Assembly: GCF_022341425.1 (NCBI RefSeq)
Contig: NZ_JABFUC010000016.1
Span: 1-64,000 of the forward strand
Direction of reading: 5' to 3'
Length of the DNA stretch: 64,000 nucleotides
DNA from: Billgrantia campisalis
Lineage (GTDB): Bacteria; Pseudomonadota; Gammaproteobacteria; Pseudomonadales; Halomonadaceae
Shown here: piece by piece, positions 57,004 to 64,000 of the stretch
How the letters are laid out: each line of letters opens with the position of its first letter
Position numbering within the stretch: position 1 is the stretch's first letter
The notes under the pieces: generated by a model
What the model was told of the DNA's origin: nothing
Database searches by the model: none
The model's input: only the letters and a program-made list of their open reading frames with translations
Translations under genes and position numbers: made by a program

Positions 57004-57804
57004 TCAGTGGCGGCGCAGCCAGCCGTCGAGCTGGGCGCGGGAGAGCTCGCCCACGTGGCGTTCCACGGCGCGCCCCTCGGCGTCGAACAGCACTGTGGTA
57101 GGCAGGCCGGGCGACTCCATGATCATCATCAGCTCCTGATAGGGATCGAGCAGCGGGTAGCGAAATGCCAGCTCCTGTTCGTCGAGGTAGCGCACCACCT
57201 GCAGCAGGTCCTCGCCCTGGTTGACCACCACCACGCTGACGCCGTCGCGGGCGTCGGCCTCGGCCAGCAGCGGCATCTCGCGCACGCAGGGCGGACACCA
57301 GGTGGCCCACAGGTTGACCACTACCAGTTCGCCGCGCAGCTCCTGGAGGTGAACCGTCTCACCCTCGAGGTTCTCCAGAGCGATATCGGGCAGCTCGCGC
57401 AGCACCATGTCGCCGCCCAGTGGGGCCAGGGTCACCAGCACCAGCCACAGCGCCGAGGCGCCCACCGTCAGCGCCATTGCGCCGATCAGCCGCAGCAGGT
57501 GGTCGCGCAGCGTCCAGCCGGTCCAGATCAGGGCGGCGAGCAGCCCCCACAGGCCGTGGTAGCCCGGCAGCCACAGCTTGAGCACGTCCAGCGGGGCGGC
57601 GGCGTAGGCGTCGAGATTCATGGCCACGTGACCCAGTCGGGCGCCGACCAGCCAGGCCAGGATCAGGCCGTTGAACCAGCGCGCCCGGGCGCCACTGGAA
57701 AGCCCCAGCAGTAGCCAGGCGGCGGCGAGCAGCAGCAGCGCGCTGGCCAGGGCGTAGAGGCGAGGAATGGAAATCAGCACGGGGCCCAGGGCGAAGGCAT
57801 CCAT
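57004..57804 (-). CDS. Membrane-anchored TlpA-like thioredoxin
   Basis: A 266-residue protein in two parts. Residues 1-125 contain four hydrophobic segments in an arrangement reminiscent of the N-terminal part of prolipoprotein diacylglyceryl transferase. Residues 130-266 form a TlpA/DsbE thioredoxin domain with the active site WATWCPPCVREMP (near 170) and the cis-proline loop GLPTTVLFD (near 235). The catalytic domain should face the periplasm and reduce a specific disulfide partner, which I cannot name. It is downstream of rapA in the same direction, with 142 bases between. Confidence 0.82.
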   Translation of the reverse strand: MDAFALGPVLISIPRLYALASALLLLAAAWLLLGLSSGARARWFNGLILAWLVGARLGHVAMNLDAYAAAPLDVLKLWLPGYHGLWGLLAALIWTGWTLRDHLLRLIGAMALTVGASALWLVLVTLAPLGGDMVLRELPDIALENLEGETVHLQELRGELVVVNLWATWCPPCVREMPLLAEADARDGVSVVVVNQGEDLLQVVRYLDEQELAFRYPLLDPYQELMMIMESPGLPTTVLFDAEGRAVERHVGELSRAQLDGWLRRH

Positions 57805-57953
57805 GGGGTTAGCTCCGGGGTGCGGGGTCGGCGCCGGCGGCGGGACCGGGTAGAATCACACGCTTACGACAGCGTTTCGGCAAAGGCATGCCTACTGTTC
57901 ATCGACAGGGCCGGCTTTTCAAGCGCAGGTTTGCCACCCGGCGGGAGCCCTTC

Positions 57954-58202
57954 ATGGTCAACAAGCCTCACGATACCCTTCGCGCCCTGGCCATCGCCAG
58001 CCAGGCGCTGGGCTTCATCCTCATCATCACCCTGGAAACCCTGATGGGCAATGCCGCCCGCCCCTGGCAGGGGCTGACCCTGGCGCTCATGGTGGCCTGC
58101 GCCCTGGTGCTGGCGCTGATGCGGTTGTATCGCCGCAACAAGGCGCGCAAGGCGCTGGACCGTCGCCTGGCGGACGCCGATGATGACGACGACGCGCCTT
58201 GA
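57954..58202 (+). CDS. Small inner-membrane protein, unknown function
   Basis: An 82-residue protein from the ATG at 57954, which has GCGGGAG as ribosome site. Upstream in-frame starts would extend it to 104 residues without a good site. Two hydrophobic segments (about 12-29 and 40-58) are followed by a basic stretch YRRNKARKALDRR and an acidic end DADDDDDAP. I do not recognise a family. It precedes the anion transporter by a short gap and may be co-transcribed with it. Confidence 0.65.
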   Translation: MVNKPHDTLRALAIASQALGFILIITLETLMGNAARPWQGLTLALMVACALVLALMRLYRRNKARKALDRRLADADDDDDAP

Positions 58203-58274
58203 CGTTTACCAAGGTCGGGGTGGGATGAGTCGACAGCCGTGGGCCGAGCCCCGGGGCAGGGTGTCGATGAAACA

Positions 58275-58284
58275 GGGGGGGGGG
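58275..58284 (+). repeat. Run of ten G before the transporter start
   Basis: Ten consecutive G residues stand 3 bases before the preferred ATG of the SLC13-type gene. If translation starts at the earlier ATG (58267 or 58225), the run is within the coding sequence and length change would shift the frame. If it starts at 58288, the run occupies the ribosome site. Confidence 0.8.
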
Positions 58285-58287
58285 CGC

Positions 58288-59790
58288 ATGACGCACAGCG
58301 ACCCGCAAGACGCGCAGCAGGAGGTTCGCCGCGAGGCGCGGCGGCGATGGCGGCTGGCGGCGGGGCTGCTGTTGGGGCCGCTGCTGGCGCTGCTGGTGAT
58401 GCTCACGGCGCCGCCGGCCCAGATGCCCCCGGCGGCCTGGCAGGTAGTGGCGCTGACGGCCTGGATGGCGGTCTGGTGGGTCGCCGAGCCGGTGCCCATT
58501 GCGGTGACCGCGCTGCTGCCGGTGGCGGTGCTGCCGCTGATGGGCATGGCGCCCATCGCCGAGGTGGCGGCGCCCTATGCCAATCCGCTGATCTTCCTGT
58601 TCCTCGGTGGCTTTCTGCTGGCCGAGGCCATCCAGCGCTGGAACCTGCACCGGCGCATCGCCATGCTGGTGCTGCGGGTCTCGGGGCATCGCCCGCATCA
58701 GCTGGTGGGCGGCTTCATGATCGCCACCGCCGGGCTCAGCATGTGGGTCAGCAATACCGCCACGGCGGCACTGATGGTGCCCATCGGCCTGTCGGTGCTG
58801 GGCCTGCTGGAGCGCCAGGGCGGGGTCGGCGCCAGCCGGCACATGGCACTGACGCTGCTGCTGGGCATCGCCCTGGCGGCCAATATCGGCGGCATGGGCA
58901 CGCTGATCGGCACCCCGCCCAACGCGCTGCTGGCCGGTTTCATGGCCGACAACTACGGCATCGAGATCGGCTTCGCCCAGTGGATGCTGCTGGCGGTGCC
59001 GCCGGCACTGGTGCTGCTGGCGCTGGCCTGGTGGCTGCTCACCCGCTTGGTCTACCCGCTGCCCCGGGATGTCGTGCCGGGAATCGAGGGGCTGCTGCGC
59101 GAGCAGGCCGATGACCTGGGGCGCATGACCGGCCCCGAGCGCCGGGTAGCGATGATCTTCGCCCTGGTGGCGGTGGCCTGGGTGACTCGCCCGCTGCTGC
59201 AGGGGCTGCTGCCCGGGCTGGAGCTCACCGATGCCGGAGTCGCGGTAATCGGCGCCCTGCTGCTGTTCGTGACGCCCGCCCGCTGGCAGTCCCGCCAGTT
59301 CCTGCTCGACTGGGACAGCGCGCGCCACCTGCCCTGGGGCGTGCTGATCCTGGTGGGGGGTGGCCTGAGCCTGGGCAGCGCCATCGAGAGCAGCGGCCTG
59401 GCGGCCGCCGTGGCCGAGGGGCTGTCGGCCTTCGGCGACTGGCCGCAGTGGACCCTGGTGACGCTGGTGGTGCTGGTGGTGATGCTGATGAGCCACGTGA
59501 CCAGCAACACCGCGACGGCGGCGGCTATCCTGCCGCTGACCGCCTCGCTGACCGTGAGCCTGGGGGCGAGCCCGCTGCTGCTGTCGGTGCCGGTGGCCAT
59601 GGCCGCGAGCTGTGCCTTCATGCTGCCGGTGGCCACGCCCCCCAACGCCGTGGTGTTCGGCAGCGGCAAGCTGAGGGTGATCGACATGGTGCGGGCCGGC
59701 GCCCTGGTCAGCCTGGCCGGGGTGGTGGTGATCACCCTGGTGGTGTTTGCCCTGGCAATGCCGGTGCTGGGCTTCGGCTGGGCGCGCTGA
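58288..59790 (+). CDS. SLC13/DASS-family sodium-coupled anion (dicarboxylate) transporter
   Basis: From the ATG at 58288 the product has 500 residues. Alternative in-frame ATGs at 58267 and 58225 give 507 and 521, and I cannot settle the start. About eleven to thirteen hydrophobic segments are visible. Two copies of the SNT sodium and substrate motif occur (SNTATAAL near 155, SNTATAAA near 410), each with a partner TPPNA loop (GTPPNALLAG, ATPPNAVVFGSG). This is diagnostic of the divalent anion:sodium symporters. The substrate is probably a C4-dicarboxylate or sulfate-type anion. It is followed by a universal stress protein. Confidence 0.88.
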   Translation: MTHSDPQDAQQEVRREARRRWRLAAGLLLGPLLALLVMLTAPPAQMPPAAWQVVALTAWMAVWWVAEPVPIAVTALLPVAVLPLMGMAPIAEVAAPYANPLIFLFLGGFLLAEAIQRWNLHRRIAMLVLRVSGHRPHQLVGGFMIATAGLSMWVSNTATAALMVPIGLSVLGLLERQGGVGASRHMALTLLLGIALAANIGGMGTLIGTPPNALLAGFMADNYGIEIGFAQWMLLAVPPALVLLALAWWLLTRLVYPLPRDVVPGIEGLLREQADDLGRMTGPERRVAMIFALVAVAWVTRPLLQGLLPGLELTDAGVAVIGALLLFVTPARWQSRQFLLDWDSARHLPWGVLILVGGGLSLGSAIESSGLAAAVAEGLSAFGDWPQWTLVTLVVLVVMLMSHVTSNTATAAAILPLTASLTVSLGASPLLLSVPVAMAASCAFMLPVATPPNAVVFGSGKLRVIDMVRAGALVSLAGVVVITLVVFALAMPVLGFGWAR

Positions 59791-59805
59791 GCCTGCCCGC
59801 CGGGG

Positions 59806-59833
59806 TTGCCCTCTGGGAGGCAGCGGCTAGTCT
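59806..59833 (+). promoter_or_regulatory. Likely promoter of the uspA gene
   Basis: TTGCCC (59806-59811) and TAGTCT (59828-59833) are spaced by 16 bases in the transporter-usp gap, 64 bases before the ATG. Confidence 0.45.
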
Positions 59834-59897
59834 GAAAGCAGGGAACGGCGCCCAGCGCGCCTGCGTCTCAACGCATCGCCAGAGGACAAGATCGCAC

Positions 59898-60347
59898 ATG
59901 AATCACGCCATACTCGTACCCATTGATGGCTCTACGCATGCCGAGAAGGCCCTGGCCGTGGCGGCGCAAATGGCCATGGCTTCCTCGGCCGCCATTCATC
60001 TGCTGCATGTCACCGAGTATCCCGACGACATCGGCATCTTGATGGGGGCTAGCAAGGGCCCTTTGACTGAAGAGCGGCGCGAGAAACTCGCGGCCGAGAA
60101 TCGTGAGAAGTCGCGCCGCGTCCTCGATCAGGCGCGCCAGGCGGTGGATCTGTCGGGGCTGGAGGTCAAGGAGCTGATACGCGAGGGCCGCCCGGCCCGG
60201 GCCATTCTGCAGGAGGCCAAGGAAGTGGGGGCCGATGTCATCGTCATGGGCAGTCGTGGCATGAGCGACCTCAAGGGAATGGTGGTGGGCAGTGTGTCCC
60301 ATCGGGTGTCGCACGGGGCCGACTGCACGGTGATTACCGTGACCTGA
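59898..60347 (+). CDS. Universal stress protein, UspA family
   Basis: A 149-residue single-domain Usp from the ATG at 59898, with an AGAGGA ribosome site. It starts ILVPIDGS and ends with the ATP-binding signature GSRGMSDLKGMVVGSVSHRV, in the G-x2-G-x9-G-S form, so it should bind ATP. The open frame runs far upstream inside the transporter gene but is not coding there. In Halomonas the ectoine transporter TeaABC has a Usp regulator (TeaD). A Usp next to this different transporter could play a similar part, which is speculation. Confidence 0.92.
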   Translation: MNHAILVPIDGSTHAEKALAVAAQMAMASSAAIHLLHVTEYPDDIGILMGASKGPLTEERREKLAAENREKSRRVLDQARQAVDLSGLEVKELIREGRPARAILQEAKEVGADVIVMGSRGMSDLKGMVVGSVSHRVSHGADCTVITVT

Positions 60348-60353
60348 GGCGGG

Positions 60354-61682
60354 TCACTCGCCGGCCAGCACCAGGGTGTTGCGCCCCGCCCGCTTGGCCC
60401 GGTAGAGGGCGTCATCGGCGCGGCCGAGTATGCCGTCCATGTCATCCCCCGGTTGGTACTGGGTAATGCCGAGGCTGACGGTGATGGCCAGGCCCTGGAA
60501 GCGGGAATCGGCAATCTGCTGGCGCAGCCGCTCGGCGTAGGTGGCGGCCCCCGAGAGGGGGGTGTCTGGCAGCAGGATGGTGAACTCCTCCCCGCCCCAG
60601 CGGGCCAGCAGGTCGGTGCTGCGCAGGCTGGCGCTGACCTTGTTGGCCAGACGCTTGAGGATGGCATCGCCAACGTCATGTCCGTGGCGGTCGTTCACCG
60701 ACTTGAAGTGGTCGATGTCGAACAGCAGCAGCGAGAAGGTGTCGCCGCCGCGCTCCGCCTGGCGAATGGCCTGGTGGAGCGCGCTGTCGAAGGCGCGACG
60801 GTTGTGTGCCCCGGTGAGGTGGTCGCGGGTGGCCTGACGCTCCAGTTCGTTCTCCATCTCCTTGCGTTCGCTGATGTTGTGGAACACAGCGATGAAGTTG
60901 CGAATCTTGCCCTGCTCGTCGTGGACCGCGGTGATCGACTGCCAGAGCGGATAGATATCCCCGTACTTGTTGCGGTTCCATATCTCGCCCTGCCAGTGGC
61001 CGGTGGTCAGCACCGATTCCCAAAGTCGCGCGTAGAAGTCTTTGTCATGATACCCGGACTTGAACAGCCGCGGGGTCTCGCCGATGACTTCCTCGGCGCG
61101 ATAGCCGGTGATGTCGGTGAAGGCCTGGTTGACCTTCTCGATGCGCATGTCGGCATCGGTGATCAGCGTGGCCTGGCCGGTTTCGAAGACACTGGCCAGC
61201 AGCTTCAGCTCGTTTTCCTGGCGCTTGCGCTCGGTGATGTCCTCCTTCACCGCCACGAAATTGACGATCTCGCCGTCATCGTTGCGGACCGGCGTGATCA
61301 CCTCGGCCTCCCAGTACAGCTCGCCGTTCTTCTTGCGGTTGAGTAGTTCCCCCTTCCACACCTCGCCGCGTCGCAGCGACTGCCAGAGATCGTGGTAGAC
61401 GGATGCCGGGGTCATGCCCGACTGGATCATGGCCGGGGTCTTGCCGATCAGCTCCTCGCGGCGATAGCCGGTGACATCGAGGAAGCGCCGGTTGACGTAC
61501 TCGATACGACCGCTGGTGTCGGTGATCGCCGTGGCCGCGGGACTCTGCTCCACGGCGATATAGAGCTGATAGAACTTGGCGCGCAGGGTGTCGATATCGG
61601 CGCTTTGCCAGGCTGCGCCAAAGGCCGTGGCGTGGCCGAGCGCGCTTCCTGGGGTGGTGTTGCCGAGCTCGTCGGACGTCAC
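60354..61682 (-). CDS. PAS-PAS-GGDEF diguanylate cyclase
   Basis: A 442-residue c-di-GMP synthase. I place the start at the GTG at 61682, seven bases after AAGGAG. Earlier codons lack a ribosome site and homology. Two PAS domains (about 28-150 and 155-275) each end in a PAC-like DITERKRQ / NISERKEM segment. Then a GGDEF domain shows RWGGEEF and the inhibitory I-site RSTD five residues before it. It should be product-inhibited. No transmembrane segment is visible, so it is cytosolic. It faces uspA convergently, with only six bases between the stops. Confidence 0.9.
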   Translation of the reverse strand: MTSDELGNTTPGSALGHATAFGAAWQSADIDTLRAKFYQLYIAVEQSPAATAITDTSGRIEYVNRRFLDVTGYRREELIGKTPAMIQSGMTPASVYHDLWQSLRRGEVWKGELLNRKKNGELYWEAEVITPVRNDDGEIVNFVAVKEDITERKRQENELKLLASVFETGQATLITDADMRIEKVNQAFTDITGYRAEEVIGETPRLFKSGYHDKDFYARLWESVLTTGHWQGEIWNRNKYGDIYPLWQSITAVHDEQGKIRNFIAVFHNISERKEMENELERQATRDHLTGAHNRRAFDSALHQAIRQAERGGDTFSLLLFDIDHFKSVNDRHGHDVGDAILKRLANKVSASLRSTDLLARWGGEEFTILLPDTPLSGAATYAERLRQQIADSRFQGLAITVSLGITQYQPGDDMDGILGRADDALYRAKRAGRNTLVLAGE

Positions 61683-61846
61683 GAGCACTCTCCTTGTTGC
61701 AGGGCAAGCTTCTTGCTGGACACGACTGAATGATCTGCTTATGCAGGGTCGGGAACTGACCGTGATCATGCAGCATAGCGCCTTTTCCGGTCGCAGGCAT
61801 CTGGCGCGGCGGCCGGCCAGGCTAAAGGCGTAGGTGTCGCTGCAGG

Positions 61847-63076
61847 TCAACCCCCCTCCACCTCGATCCCATGCCGGGCAAGCCAGCTCTTGCGCTGCTC
61901 GTAGTCCGGCATGGCGCGCTCCAGGCGGCGCCAGAAGGCGGGGGTGTGATGGGGCTCGCGCAGGTGAACCAGTTCGTGGACGAGCACGTACTCGGCGATA
62001 TGGCGGGGTAGCAGGATGGTCTTCCAGTGGAAGTAGACCCGGTTGCCCTTGCCGCAGGAGCCCCAGCGATAGCCGAGGTCCTGCACCGTCACTCCGGCTG
62101 GCTCCACCCCCATACGCCGGGCGTGCTCCTTCACCTTGGCGGTGAGCCAGTCCGTGGCGCGGGCGCTGTACCAGCGAACGAAGTGATTGCGGGCGTCGGG
62201 TAGCGCGTCCTCGCGGAGCTGGAAGCGGCCGGCGGCGAGCTTGAGCGGGGCCTCCTGGGTATCGCGGGGCACGCACTTCAGCCGGTAGCTGCGCCCCAGG
62301 TAGAGGAAGCCCTCCCCGTTGACGTACTCCTTGCGCGGCAGCCGCCGGCGGCGCTCGGCCTTCTGCGCCAGCTTCTGGTAGATCCATAACCGCTTCTCGA
62401 TCACGAAGTCGCGCAGCTGCTGAATCAGCGTCTTGAGCGCTTCCACCTGCTCGGCCCACTGGCCATCGAGCTGCTGGAGCAGCTCCTCCAGACGCTCGCT
62501 GAGGCGGCCGTACTTCACCGGGTCCTCGTCCAGGTGCTTGCGCACGTGGGAGCGCACGGCGTGCTCCATCTCGGAGGCCTTGGCGCGGTCGCCGACCTGG
62601 CGGCCGAGGTGCGTGTCGAACTCGGCGTCGGTGAGCTGCACCGGCGGGATGCGCGGGTCGATGCCCAGCGAGATCACGTAGTCGTCGATCAGCTTGCGCA
62701 CCTTGTTGCCGATGTCGCGGCCGAGCTCCGGGGTGTCCTTGTAGCGATTGCGCGCCAGGGCGTGGATATAGGCGAGCCGCTTGGCGTCGTTGACGAACTC
62801 CAGCCCCTCGGGGCGGGGCAGCACGTCATCCAGGCCGCGGTTGAACTCCTTGAGCTTGACCACGAACTCGGCGCGCACCCGCTCGTCGGCCAGGGCCTGT
62901 ACCGCCTCCTCGGTGTCGTCCAGGTCGTCCACGCCCTGGCTGCGTAGCACGTCGATGACCCGCAGGTGGCGGTCGCGCAGCAGCGGGATCTCGTCCTTGA
63001 GGCTCTGCAGGGCGCCCTCGATATCCTCCTCGCTGTAGGCGGTCGGCCTCGCCGTCCTCGCGGCGGGTCTTGCCAC
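61847..63076 (-). CDS. HsdR C-terminal remnant fused to YgjP-like zinc metallopeptidase
   Basis: The 409-codon frame joins two unrelated parts. Residues about 12-225 (YSEEDIEGALQSLKDEIPLLRDRH .. GNKVRKLIDDYVISLGIDP .. ASEMEHAVRSHVRKHLDEDPVKY) match the C-terminal domain of type I restriction subunit HsdR. From about residue 226 the chain follows YgjP/DUF45 proteins: EYVNGEGFLYLGRSYRLK, RWGSC, the zinc motif HELVH, and HHTPAFW. The usual first 45-60 residues of the peptidase are missing. It looks like a deletion fusion. The true start is unclear, so expression is uncertain, although the peptidase active site is intact. Confidence 0.6.
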   Translation of the reverse strand: MARPAARTARPTAYSEEDIEGALQSLKDEIPLLRDRHLRVIDVLRSQGVDDLDDTEEAVQALADERVRAEFVVKLKEFNRGLDDVLPRPEGLEFVNDAKRLAYIHALARNRYKDTPELGRDIGNKVRKLIDDYVISLGIDPRIPPVQLTDAEFDTHLGRQVGDRAKASEMEHAVRSHVRKHLDEDPVKYGRLSERLEELLQQLDGQWAEQVEALKTLIQQLRDFVIEKRLWIYQKLAQKAERRRRLPRKEYVNGEGFLYLGRSYRLKCVPRDTQEAPLKLAAGRFQLREDALPDARNHFVRWYSARATDWLTAKVKEHARRMGVEPAGVTVQDLGYRWGSCGKGNRVYFHWKTILLPRHIAEYVLVHELVHLREPHHTPAFWRRLERAMPDYEQRKSWLARHGIEVEGG

Positions 63077-64000
63077 TCTTCAGCCGCTCCACAGCTCGGG
63101 TCACGCCACGGAACTGCTGGTAGCGACACACCAGCTTGATCGTCTGGCCGCCGACGTTCATGAACAGGGTGTAGTGACGCACGATGTCGAGCAGGTTGGC
63201 TTTAGTCAGCATGCCGGCCACTAGCCGCTGCTGGGCGGAGAGATCGGCAACGCCCAGGTCGATGGCCACTTCGGCCTCGCGCAGCGGGGCGACGGTCTTC
63301 CAGCTCAGGTAGTGGGCGAAGCGGGCGCCGATGGTGCCCACCCGGGCCTCATCGAAGTTGCTGGCCACCAGGAACTGGCTGGTGGCAAACAGCGCCGGGG
63401 CGCCTTCATGTTCGCCCACCTCGCCCTCCAGGAAGCGCTGGTCGTGGTAGCGCCGCAGCTGGTCCACCGCCTGGCTGAGGCCCTCCGGCACGCTGCGGCT
63501 CTTGCACTCCACCACCACCAGCGGGATGCCGTTGACGAAGAGCACCAGGTCCGGGATCACGTGGCCCTTGGCCGAGTCATGGCCGGGCGGGCACTTCACC
63601 TTGAACTGGTTGACCACGGTGAAGACGTTGTTGGCGGGCTCCTCCCAGTCGATGTAGCGCAGGGTCTGGCCGCGGCCGCCGTCCCAGCCCTCCAGCCCCT
63701 CCACGGTGAGGCCGTTGACCAGCAGATCGGTGGCCTGCTGGTTGGCCTCCAGCACCCTGCTGGCCGGCAGGCGGGTGATGGCCGCCACGGCCTGGTCCAG
63801 GCGCGCCTCGTCGAGCCAGGGCTCGCCGGCGCGCAGGTTGATCTTGCGCAGCCGCTGGCGCAGCACGGGCTCCATCACCACAGGGGCGAAGCTCTCGCGG
63901 TGGGTGGCGTCGGGATCGTCCAGTGAACCGGCCAGGAACTCCCAGCCCTGACCCACCAGCTGGTCGATGAAGGGCTTCTCGACGTCCTTGTACTCGGGAC
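63040..64000 (-). pseudogene. hsdR: hsdR, N-terminal nuclease fragment (type I restriction), truncated
   Basis: The frame enters from beyond the window end (PEYKDVEKPFIDQL..) and carries the HsdR nuclease domain, with the catalytic PD-(x)-ExK motif in PDLVLFVNGIPLVVVECKS (near base 63530) and then the linker to the motor, ending VCRYQQFRGVTRAVERLKSGKTRRE (about 63060-63130). The expected Walker A and helicase motifs never appear. The frame instead runs out of phase into the HsdR C-terminal part. About a third to a half of the gene is missing. No working restriction enzyme can result. Confidence 0.75.

Overview
The window is a chromosomal segment of a GC-rich gammaproteobacterium. Its protein sequences, its gene order and several repeat types suggest a Halomonas-like member of the Halomonadaceae. 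That assignment is inference from protein likeness, with no database search behind it.

Bases 1-33330 are the core gene-expression locus. It starts with the 3' end of a 5S rRNA and its terminator, then birA-coaX, tRNA-Tyr/Gly/Thr, tRNA-Trp, secE-nusG, rplK-rplA, rplJ-rplL with an L10 leader, rpoB-rpoC, the str operon (rpsL-rpsG-fusA-tuf), and the full S10, spc and alpha ribosomal-protein operons (rpsJ to rplQ, including a 37-residue rpmJ). The order is classical, except that no tuf gene lies between tRNA-Thr and tRNA-Trp. Recognisable signals include a perfect TTGACA-17-TATAAT promoter before rpsJ, good promoters before the tRNAs, tRNA-Trp and rpsL, and several intrinsic terminators.

Bases 33496-42139 hold uvrA (minus), a YajR-type MFS transporter, ssb, a degenerate RmlD-like protein and a PlsC-like acyltransferase (plus). 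After a bidirectional terminator come fabB and fabA (minus). A PAS-GGDEF-EAL c-di-GMP protein follows (42385-44253).

Bases 44303-53765 are the most interesting part. A compact minus-strand series runs from a MerR-family regulator through photolyase, an NTF2-like protein, an SDR, an FAD oxidoreductase, DUF1365 and a cyclopropane-fatty-acid-synthase-like methyltransferase. The last four overlap by ATGA. The regulator resembles LitR/CarH light regulators but lacks the B12-ligand residues, and its promoter carries an exact TGTACA-N12-TGTACA site. I read this as a light or photo-oxidative-stress regulon coupling DNA repair to lipid modification. A MITE-like element has inserted at the very end of the methyltransferase gene and supplies its stop codon. 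A renalase-like FAD protein and a TIGR01777 epimerase lie divergently beyond the regulator.

Bases 53898-64000 contain rapA, a membrane-anchored TlpA-like thioredoxin, a small membrane protein, an SLC13-type anion transporter, a universal stress protein and a PAS-PAS-GGDEF cyclase. Last comes a wrecked type I restriction gene: an HsdR N-terminal nuclease fragment that has lost its helicase, followed by an HsdR C-terminal remnant fused in frame to a YgjP-like metallopeptidase. Two 95-bp copies of an imperfect palindromic repeat lie in two convergent intergenic spaces 20 kb apart. No intergenic stretch exceeds 300 bases.
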